Shown: positions 57,604 to 64,000 of the stretch, in pieces | How positions within the stretch are numbered: position 1 is the stretch's first letter | How the letters are laid out: every line of letters begins with the position of its first letter | Assembly (NCBI GenBank): GCA_040754375.1 | Contig: JBFMCT010000005.1 | Location: 1 to 64,000, forward strand | DNA length: 64,000 bases | Direction of reading: 5' to 3' | Origin: Actinomycetota bacterium | GTDB taxonomy: Bacteria > Actinomycetota > Acidimicrobiia > Acidimicrobiales > AC-14 | The notes under the pieces: generated by a model | Database searches by the model: none | The model's input: only the letters and a program-made list of their open reading frames with translations | Told to the model about the DNA's origin: nothing | Made by a program: the position numbers and the translations under genes

Positions 57604-57747
57604 GTGACCCACGCGGCTTACGTCTACGCCGGTTACATCGTCACGGCCGGCACCCTGGGGGCTTACGCCGCCTGGGTGATCGCCAAGACCCGGCGCGCCC
57701 GGCGCTACACCACGGGCGGGGACCGGTCCGGGAGCCCGCCCCGGTGA
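57604..57747 (+). CDS. ccmD: CcmD-like small membrane protein
   Basis: A 47-residue protein from GTG 57604. One TM (AAYVYAGYIVTAGTLGAYAAWVI) followed by basic KTRRARRYT. Size, topology and position between ccmC and ccmE identify it as CcmD; the sequence alone would not. GTGA overlap with ccmE. Confidence 0.85.
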   Translation: MTHAAYVYAGYIVTAGTLGAYAAWVIAKTRRARRYTTGGDRSGSPPR

Positions 57748-58178
57748 GCGCGGCGGCCCGCAGCACCAAGAGGCTGTGGCTGGCCGGCGCGGTGGTGGCC
57801 GTGGCCCTGGGGTTCCTGCTCGTGCAGGGACTGGGCAACGCCACGTTGTACTTCCGCACGGCCGACGAGGCCGTGGCCCAGCGCGACAGCCTGGGTGAGC
57901 GGCGCTTCCGCCTCCAGGGCACGGTGGTGGCCGGGAGCGTGGACACCCGGGGCAACCAGGTGCTGTTCGACGTGACGGCCAACGACGTGACGGTGCCCAT
58001 CGTCCACCAGGGTGACCCGCCCGAGCTGTTCCAGCCGGGCATCCCCGTCGTGCTCGAAGGCCGCTTTCAAGGTGAGCACTTCGCCAGCGACCGGATCCTG
58101 GTCAAGCACACCGAGACCTATGTGGCCGACAACCCGGCCCGGGTGACCTCCTCCTCGGTCCCCTTCCCCGACCGGTGA
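57744..58178 (+). CDS. ccmE: Heme chaperone CcmE
   Basis: A 144-residue protein from GTG 57744. N-terminal anchor (11-30), OB-fold domain, and the heme-attachment site KHTETY with His122 and Tyr126 (HxxxY). It carries heme covalently to CcmF. Coupled to ccmF by a 4-nt overlap. Confidence 0.95.
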   Translation: MSAAARSTKRLWLAGAVVAVALGFLLVQGLGNATLYFRTADEAVAQRDSLGERRFRLQGTVVAGSVDTRGNQVLFDVTANDVTVPIVHQGDPPELFQPGIPVVLEGRFQGEHFASDRILVKHTETYVADNPARVTSSSVPFPDR

Positions 58179-60268
58179 GCGCCGTCGCCGGGGCGGGGGC
58201 CGTGGCCCTGGCCCTGGCCTCGTCGGTGCTGGGCATGGTGACGCTGGCCATCGGCCTGCGCCGCAACGACGCCCGCCTGCTGCGGGGGGCGCAGCGCTAC
58301 GTGTGGATGGTGCTGGCCGGGGCCGTTCTGGCCACCTTGGCCATGCAGTACGCCCTGCTCACCCACGACTTCTCCCTGCAGTACGTGGCCGACAACGGCA
58401 GCCGGGCCACCCCGCTGCTCTACCAGGTCACCACCATGTGGTCGGCCCTCGAGGGTTCGATCCTGCTGTGGGGGTTGGTGCTGGCCGGTTACCTGGCGGT
58501 CATGGCCCACCGCTTCCGCGACCGGGCAGCCGACCCCATGGTGGCCTGGGCCACGCTGTTCGGCCTGGCCGTGGCCGTCTTCTTCTTCGCCCTCATGGCC
58601 GGCCCCGCCAACCCCTTCCAGGTGGTGGCCGGCGAGGTGCCCCTCGACGGCCCCGGTCCCAACCCCCTGTTGCAGAACCACCCCCTGGTCGCCTTCCACC
58701 CGCCCATGCTCTACCTGGGTTACGTGGGTTTCACCGTGCCCTTCGCCTTGGCCCTGGCCGCCCTGGCCACGGGCCGCATGGGTGAGGGCTGGCTGGTCGA
58801 GGCCCGGCGCTGGACGCTGTTCGCCTGGGGCTTTCTCACGGCCGGCATCATCCTGGGCGCGTGGTGGTCCTACGAGGTGCTGGGGTGGGGCGGCTACTGG
58901 GCGTGGGACCCGGTCGAGAACGCTTCCCTGCTCCCGTGGCTGACGGCCACCGCCTACCTGCACTCGGTGATGGTCCAGGAACGGCGGGGCATGTTGCGGG
59001 TCTGGAACCTGTCGTTGCTGGTGGCCACCTTCTCGCTCACGATCCTGGGCACGTTCCTCACCCGTTCGGGGGTCCTCGAGTCGGTCCACGCCTTCACCGA
59101 GTCACCCATCGGGCCGTGGATCCTGGCCTTCTTCGGGGTGGTCGTGGCCGTGTCGATCGGGCTCATCGGCTGGCGGGGCGACCGCCTGCGCTCGCCCGGG
59201 GCCATCGACTCGCCCATCTCCCGCGAGGGCGCCTTCTTGGCCAACAACCTCGGCTTCGCGGCGTTCACGTTCGTCGTGCTGCTGGGGACGGTCTTCCCGC
59301 TGCTGGCCGAGGCCGTCAACGGTGAACTGCTGTCGGTGGGCTCGCCTTACTTCAACCGCATGACCGCCCCCATAGGGCTCACCCTGCTGTTCCTGATGGC
59401 GGTGGCCCCCGTGCTCCCGTGGCGCAAGGCCTCGGGGGAGGTGCTGCACCACCGCCTGGTGGCGCCCGCGTGGACGGCGACGGCCGTCGTGGTCGTGTGC
59501 GTGGCCGCCGGGGTGAGGGGCCTGGGCCCCCTGGCCGCCTTCGGCCTGGGGACTTTCGCGGGCACGACGGCCGTGCGCCAGCTCGGTCTGGCCGTGCGGG
59601 CCGCCCGCCGCCAGGGGACGCGGCTGGGCCGGGCCTTCATCGGCCGCACCAACGGGGGCATGATCGTCCACCTGGGGGTGGTGGTCATAGGCATCGCCTT
59701 CGCGGCCAGCTCGTCCTACGGCGAGAGCCGCCAGTTCCGGCTGGCCCCCGGCCAGTCGGCCACGCTGTCGGGTTACACCCTGACCTACCTGGGCCTGCAG
59801 ACCGTCGAGCGGGCCAACCACACCAGCACCCAGGCCCGTGTCCAGATCGACGGGGGCAAGGTCTACGCCCCCAGCCTCAACCAGTACCCGTTCGCCACCC
59901 AGGCCATCGGTACCCCGTCGGTGCGCAATGGCCTGCGCGAGGACGTCTACCTCACCCTGGTGGCTGCCCCCGACGACCCCGCGAGCCCGGCCGTGATCGG
60001 CGTGAGGGTGCAGCCCCTGGTCGTGTGGCTGTGGATCGGCGGGGGGATCATGGCCCTGGGCACCCTGCTGGCGGCCTGGCCCGCGGGCCGCCGCCGGCGC
60101 CTGGAGGTGGCCGAAGGCCCGACCGAGGTCGACCCCGAACCCGCCCTGGCGGCGGGCACGGTCGAGCCCGCGACGGCCACAGCCGGCCCAGCGGCCGGGG
60201 GCGAGCCCGAAGCCCAGCCGGGGGCCGAACCCGCGGGGCCGGGGCGGCCGGCGGCGGTGCCGCGGTGA
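58175..60268 (+). CDS. ccmF: Cytochrome c heme lyase component CcmF
   Basis: A 697-residue protein from GTG 58175. About 14 TM helices; WWD domain GGYWAWDPVENASLLPWL (near residues 238-255), heme-ligand His in TYLHS-type segments and QNHPLVAFHPPMLYLGYVG, and FLTRSGVLESVHAFTES. A long Ala/Glu-rich tail ends the protein. Confidence 0.96.
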   Translation: MSAVAGAGAVALALASSVLGMVTLAIGLRRNDARLLRGAQRYVWMVLAGAVLATLAMQYALLTHDFSLQYVADNGSRATPLLYQVTTMWSALEGSILLWGLVLAGYLAVMAHRFRDRAADPMVAWATLFGLAVAVFFFALMAGPANPFQVVAGEVPLDGPGPNPLLQNHPLVAFHPPMLYLGYVGFTVPFALALAALATGRMGEGWLVEARRWTLFAWGFLTAGIILGAWWSYEVLGWGGYWAWDPVENASLLPWLTATAYLHSVMVQERRGMLRVWNLSLLVATFSLTILGTFLTRSGVLESVHAFTESPIGPWILAFFGVVVAVSIGLIGWRGDRLRSPGAIDSPISREGAFLANNLGFAAFTFVVLLGTVFPLLAEAVNGELLSVGSPYFNRMTAPIGLTLLFLMAVAPVLPWRKASGEVLHHRLVAPAWTATAVVVVCVAAGVRGLGPLAAFGLGTFAGTTAVRQLGLAVRAARRQGTRLGRAFIGRTNGGMIVHLGVVVIGIAFAASSSYGESRQFRLAPGQSATLSGYTLTYLGLQTVERANHTSTQARVQIDGGKVYAPSLNQYPFATQAIGTPSVRNGLREDVYLTLVAAPDDPASPAVIGVRVQPLVVWLWIGGGIMALGTLLAAWPAGRRRRLEVAEGPTEVDPEPALAAGTVEPATATAGPAAGGEPEAQPGAEPAGPGRPAAVPR

Positions 60269-60729
60269 GCGTCGGACGGCGCCGGGCGTTGGGCCTGTCG
60301 TGGGGGGCCATGGCCATGGTGCTGGTCGTCGCTCTGGCCGTGGGCAGCCAGGGAGGTTCGGCGCCCCCGACCGACGCCGAGCGGGCCCAGAGCATCTCCG
60401 AGGTTGTCCGTTGCCCGACCTGCCGCAGCCAGTCGATAGCGGACTCCGATGCCCCGGCCGCCCGCCAGGGCCGAGACGAGATCCTGCGCCTGGTGGGTGA
60501 GGGACTCTCCGACGCCGAGGTCAAGCAGTGGTTCGTCGACCGGTTCGGCACCGACATCCTGCTCGACCCCCCCAAGCGGGGGGTGAGCGCCCTGGTGTGG
60601 GCCCTGCCCGTCGTCTCGCTGGGGGCCGCCGCGGCTGGCCTGGTGGTCGCCTTCAAGCGGTGGCGGCCGGGGCACCGCCGGGTCAGCGACTCCGACCGGG
60701 CGCTCGTCGAGCGGGCGTTGGACCAGTGA
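60265..60729 (+). CDS. ccmH: Apocytochrome c reductase CcmH (CcmL)
   Basis: A 154-residue protein from GTG 60265. Signal/TM (about 9-27), then VRCPTCRSQSIADSDA with the redox CxxC, and a second TM (about 112-132). Usual motif LRCxxCQxxS. Reduces the apocytochrome CxxCH. Confidence 0.94.
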   Translation: MSVGRRRALGLSWGAMAMVLVVALAVGSQGGSAPPTDAERAQSISEVVRCPTCRSQSIADSDAPAARQGRDEILRLVGEGLSDAEVKQWFVDRFGTDILLDPPKRGVSALVWALPVVSLGAAAAGLVVAFKRWRPGHRRVSDSDRALVERALDQ

Positions 60730-61463
60730 GCGACCGGTCCGACCTGGAGGAGGAGCGCCAGTTCCTGCTGGAGTCGTTGCGTGACCTCGACCGCGAGCGC
60801 CAAGCGGGCGAGATCGACGAGGCCGACTACCAGTCCCTGCGCGACGACTACACCTCCCGGGCCGCCGAGGTGCTGCGCGCCCTCGAGGCCCACGGCGACC
60901 GGCCCGACGACCGGCCCGTTCGGGGCGCCACCCGCCACTCGACCTCCCGCCGGGCGTTGGCCCTGGGGCTGATCGCGGCCTTCGTACTGGTGGCCGGGGC
61001 CAGCGTCTTCATGGTGGCTGCCGACCGCCAGCCCGGTGCACCCATCACCGGGTCCCTGCCTGAGACGCCCGCCCAGAAGCTGGCCCTGGCCCACGAGCTG
61101 GAGGCCCGAGGCGAGGCCCTGGAGGCCCTCAAGCTCTACGACTCGGTCCTCGAGGAGGACCCGGCCAACGTCGAGGCCCTCACCTACCGGGGCTGGCTGC
61201 TCAAGCTGGCGGGCCTGGCCGACGAGGCCCAGGCGTCCTTCGAACGGGCGATGGCCATCGACCCCCGCTACCCGGACGTGCGCTTCTTCTACGGCATGCT
61301 GCTCTACCAGGACCGCGACGACCCGGCGGCGGCCGTCGTCGAGTTCGAGACCTTCCTGGCCTCGAGCCCCCCACCGGGCACGGCCGAGGCCGTCCAGGGT
61401 GTGCTCGACCGCGCCCGCTCCGATGCCGATGCCCGGTCGGCGACGACAACCACCGCCCCATAG
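60726..61463 (+). CDS. ccmI: CcmI-like TPR protein
   Basis: A 245-residue protein from GTG 60726. The N-terminal EEERQFLLESLRDLDRERQAGEIDEADYQSLRDDY is the CcmI/CycH cytoplasmic helix; TM at about 78-98, then TPR units (ALKLYDSVLEEDPANVEALTYRGWLLKLAG, AQASFERAMAIDPRYPDVRF). Chaperones apocytochromes. End of the ccm operon; no ccmG is in the cluster. Confidence 0.87.
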   Translation: MSDRSDLEEERQFLLESLRDLDRERQAGEIDEADYQSLRDDYTSRAAEVLRALEAHGDRPDDRPVRGATRHSTSRRALALGLIAAFVLVAGASVFMVAADRQPGAPITGSLPETPAQKLALAHELEARGEALEALKLYDSVLEEDPANVEALTYRGWLLKLAGLADEAQASFERAMAIDPRYPDVRFFYGMLLYQDRDDPAAAVVEFETFLASSPPPGTAEAVQGVLDRARSDADARSATTTTAP

Positions 61464-61478
61464 GGCAAGACTGGCCGG

Positions 61479-61727
61479 ATGGGATTCATATCTGTCCTCA
61501 TCTCCACGGTCATCGTCGGGCTGGTCGTGGGCGCGCTGGGCCGGCTGGCTCTTCCCGGCCCCAACCCCATGACCATCGGCATGACGATCCTGGTGGGTAT
61601 CGGAGGCGCCTTCGTCGGGGGTCTGGTGGCATCTCTTCTGGGAGCCGAGGCCGGGATCACCCTGATCCTGCAGGTGGCCGCGGCGGCGGGCATCGTCTAC
61701 CTGATGGAGCGCCGCCGCCGGGCGTAG
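61479..61727 (+). CDS. GlsB/YeaQ/YmgE-family membrane protein
   Basis: An 82-residue protein. Three TM helices with the family pattern GLVVGALGRLALPGPNPMTIGMTILVGIGGAFVGG. Often called transglycosylase-associated, though its real role is unclear. Confidence 0.9.
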   Translation: MGFISVLISTVIVGLVVGALGRLALPGPNPMTIGMTILVGIGGAFVGGLVASLLGAEAGITLILQVAAAAGIVYLMERRRRA

Positions 61728-61830
61728 GGCCCGGGGGGCCGCTCACCCTCGGTGGCGAGCGTGGCTACGCTGGCCGGTGCCCTGACGGGGAACCAGCCGG
61801 TGTGGCCCGGGCGGGGACCGAGAGGTGGTT

Positions 61831-63756
61831 ATGGAGCCTTCCGAGCAGTTGCGCCCCAGAGACCTGGCCATTCCCGCGGCCGTACCGCCCCCCCGGCCGC
61901 GCCACCTCGACGACCTCCGCTTCCGGCCCCAGCCCGCCACTCGGTGGTTCAGCCCGGGCGTGCTGGCCCAGTCGGGCCTGCGGGTGGCCCTGTCGGGGGC
62001 GTTCGGGCAGTTCCTCGACAAGCGCGAGCTCCAGGCGTCGGTGGAGGCCGGGCCCCTCTCGTTCGGGGTGGCGCCTACCCCCGCGCCCCACTCCGCGGCC
62101 GCGAGCGACGAGCTCTGGGTCGACTTCATCGCCGACACGGGCGACGGGTTCGGCGCCACCTACACGGTGGCCTGGCTCTCGGCCCAGCACGAGCTGCGTT
62201 TCCCGGGGGTCGACCAGCCGTTGCCCCGGGCCGACGTGGTGGTGCTGGGCGGGGACGAGGTCTACCCGGTGGGCGACGCCGAGACCTACGAGCAGCGCTT
62301 CGTGGGGCCGTTCCGGGCCGCCCTGCCGTGGACGTGGGAGCCCCACCCCGAGCTGTTCGCCCTGGCCGGCAACCACGACTGGTACGACGGGCTGACGGCC
62401 TTCATGCGGATCTTCTGCCAGCGCAAGTGGGTAGGGGGCCGCCAGACCCGCCAGACCCGGAGCTACTTCGCTGTCGAGCTGCCCCACCGTTGGTGGCTTT
62501 GGGGCATCGACATCCAGCTCGACTCCTACATCGACGAACCTCAGCTCCGCTACTTCGAGGACGCCGTCAAGCGCATGCGCCCCGGCGACCGGGTGGTCCT
62601 GTGCACGGCCGAGCCCAGTTGGCTAGACGCCAGCCCCAGCTCGCGGGGGCGCAAGAACCTGGCCTTCCTGGAGAACCGGCTGATCCGCCCTAGCGGGGCC
62701 CGGCTGATGCTCACCCTCTCGGGCGACCTCCACCACTACTCGCACTATGTGGGCGAGGACGCCTCGCACAAGGTCACGGCCGGCGGCGGCGGGGCCTTCC
62801 TGCACCCGACGCACACCCTGGCCCCCGAGATCGAGACCCAGATCGACCCGGCCGACGAGAAGACCCGGCGGCGCTTCACCCGCACGGCCTGTTACCCCGA
62901 CCAGGTGACCAGCCGGCGGCTGGCGTGGGGGGCGGTCTCGCTGCCGGTGCGCAACCCGTCGTTCATGGTGGTGCCGGCCGTCGTCTACGTGCTGCTGGCG
63001 TGGTCGAGCCAGTTCTCCCTGCGGGCCTTCGGCGGGCCGGGCGAGCCTGGTGAGATAAGCCGGGCGGCGCCGGGCTACGGCTGGGTCGACGTGGTCTTGG
63101 GCCTCGTTCGCAACCCCCTCTCGATCCTGCTCGTCCTCGCCTTCGCGGGCGGGCTCATCGCCTTTGCCAAACCACCCAAGCGATGGCCCGACAACCCCCA
63201 CCGGCTGGCCGCCAAGATCGTGATGGGCACCGTCCACCTGGCGCTGCATCTGGCCCTGGTGGTCGTGCTCGGCCTGCTGGCCGTCAAGGTGGCGTCGGCC
63301 CTGTTCGACCGGGGGGCGTGGTTCACGGCCACGCTGCTGGTGCTCATGGGCGCCTTCGGGGGCTTCTTCGGGGGGCTGGCCACGGGGCTCTACCTGGCCG
63401 TGGCCAACGCCGTGCCCGGCACCGACGCCCACTCCAACGAGGCCTTCTCGGCCATGCGCCTGACCAGCTACAAGAACTTCCTGCGGCTTCACTTCGACGC
63501 CGCGGGCGTTCTCCACGTCTACCCCGTCGGGGTACGCCGAGCCCATAAGGACTGGGTGCTCGACCCCGACAACGCCGACGCCGAGGCGCCCTGGCTGGCG
63601 CCCGACGGCGACCCCCCGGTCGCCCATCTCATCGAACGGCCGTTCTCGATCGACGGGCGAACGGGCGGGCCGGTGGTGCCTCCGCCCCGGGACGACGACC
63701 GCCAACCACAGGTCCTGCCGCTCAAGAAGCCAGGGTCGGGGAGTATGGAGACGTGA
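61831..63756 (+). CDS. Calcineurin-like metallophosphoesterase with C-terminal TM domain
   Basis: A 641-residue protein from ATG 61831 (GTG 61825 is an alternative). Metallophosphoesterase motifs: IADTGDGFG near the start of the domain, LGGDEVYPVGD (residues about 140-150), GNHDWYDG, and SGDLHHYSHY. The C-terminal half (about 370-545) has four to five TM helices, and a cytoplasmic tail follows. Coupled with the oxidoreductase by a 4-nt overlap. Confidence 0.88.
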   Translation: MEPSEQLRPRDLAIPAAVPPPRPRHLDDLRFRPQPATRWFSPGVLAQSGLRVALSGAFGQFLDKRELQASVEAGPLSFGVAPTPAPHSAAASDELWVDFIADTGDGFGATYTVAWLSAQHELRFPGVDQPLPRADVVVLGGDEVYPVGDAETYEQRFVGPFRAALPWTWEPHPELFALAGNHDWYDGLTAFMRIFCQRKWVGGRQTRQTRSYFAVELPHRWWLWGIDIQLDSYIDEPQLRYFEDAVKRMRPGDRVVLCTAEPSWLDASPSSRGRKNLAFLENRLIRPSGARLMLTLSGDLHHYSHYVGEDASHKVTAGGGGAFLHPTHTLAPEIETQIDPADEKTRRRFTRTACYPDQVTSRRLAWGAVSLPVRNPSFMVVPAVVYVLLAWSSQFSLRAFGGPGEPGEISRAAPGYGWVDVVLGLVRNPLSILLVLAFAGGLIAFAKPPKRWPDNPHRLAAKIVMGTVHLALHLALVVVLGLLAVKVASALFDRGAWFTATLLVLMGAFGGFFGGLATGLYLAVANAVPGTDAHSNEAFSAMRLTSYKNFLRLHFDAAGVLHVYPVGVRRAHKDWVLDPDNADAEAPWLAPDGDPPVAHLIERPFSIDGRTGGPVVPPPRDDDRQPQVLPLKKPGSGSMET

Positions 63757-64000
63757 GCGACACCCACTTCGACACGATCGTGGTCGGTTCCGGGTTCGGC
63801 GGGTCGGTGACCGCCTACCGGCTGGCCGAGGCCGGCCAGCGGGTCTGCCTTCTGGAGCGGGGCAAGTCCTACCCGCCCGAGTCATTCGCCCGCCGGCCCC
63901 ATGAGATGGCCCGCAATTTCTGGGACCCGAGCCGGGGCTACCAGGGCCTGTTCGACGTGTGGAGCTTCCGGGGGATCGAGGCCCTGATCGCCAGCGGTCT
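63753..64000 (+). CDS. FAD-dependent GMC/cholesterol-oxidase-like oxidoreductase, 5' part
   Basis: Starts at GTG 63753 (GTGA overlap) and runs off the window; 82 residues are visible. DTIVVGSGFGGSVTAYRLAEAG is the FAD-binding GxGxxG motif, and LFDVWSFRGIEAL is typical of cholesterol-oxidase-like GMC proteins. Partial. Confidence 0.87.
   Translation, partial: MSDTHFDTIVVGSGFGGSVTAYRLAEAGQRVCLLERGKSYPPESFARRPHEMARNFWDPSRGYQGLFDVWSFRGIEALIASG

Noticed and set aside
1-64000. General reassignment of UGA
   Set aside because: Many intact genes here end in UGA at family-typical lengths, and the overlapping ATGA/GTGA junctions need UGA as stop.

Overview
The window is high-GC DNA from an actinobacterium, most likely class Acidimicrobiia. 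Grounds for this are the very high GC, frequent GTG starts, an archaeal-like short valyl-tRNA synthetase, a class E-type sortase, a group 1h-like (high-affinity, actinobacterial) [NiFe]-hydrogenase, and the common DUF58/MoxR/DUF4350/DUF4129 block. UGA is an ordinary stop in many genes here. I saw no tRNA, rRNA, CRISPR array or insertion sequence.

Layout. 1-6135: the 3' end of a hydrogenase large-subunit gene, then a tightly packed accessory operon: M52-like protein, NifU-type scaffold with a His-rich tail, unknown protein, maturation protease, TPR protein, unknown protein, biotin-ligase-like protein. 6186-7864: a lipoprotein, a small acidic protein, and a CooC-type metal-chaperone ATPase interrupted by one in-frame UGA. 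8006-14055: a family of small single-TM proteins with helical, Asn/Ile-rich tails, plus a large Pro/Ala-rich membrane protein. 14066-20201: HAD phosphatase, ABM-like protein, zinc-finger Kelch protein, FtsH, HhH protein. 20366-35111: three secreted Ig-like paralogs (two nearly identical and inverted), three membrane-anchored BNR (Asp-box) beta-propellers, a hydrolase, an S9 peptidase, a solute-binding lipoprotein, and two more CooC-like ATPases, one with two in-frame UGAs. 35319-46683: RDD/DUF2752/SpoIIM/DUF58/MoxR/DUF4350/DUF4129 membrane block and a FtsX-type ABC exporter. 46861-54349: HepT/MntA, ValS, CysS, cold-shock protein, DHPS-like protein, PIN/HTH pair. 54433-64000: sortase, the cytochrome c maturation operon ccmABCDEFHI, a GlsB-like protein, a metallophosphoesterase, and the start of a GMC-type oxidoreductase.

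Most important observation: the two CooC-like genes (7106-7864 + and 32046-32786 -) are each interrupted only by UGA, at exactly the codons that make the metal-binding CxC motif of CooC (codon 104; codons 104 and 106). Each UGA site is followed at about 20 nt by a hairpin that fits the bacterial SECIS rule (G at position 2 of a small apical loop). I infer that both are selenoproteins with U-x-C and U-x-U metal sites in a nickel-chaperone ATPase family. I do not recall this family being described as a selenoprotein family. The Sec-insertion genes themselves are not in this window.

The hydrogenase operon, CooC1 and the ccm operon together suggest a respiratory actinobacterium that can oxidise trace H2 and makes c-type cytochromes. 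The role of the BNR/Ig-like/CooC region is unknown.
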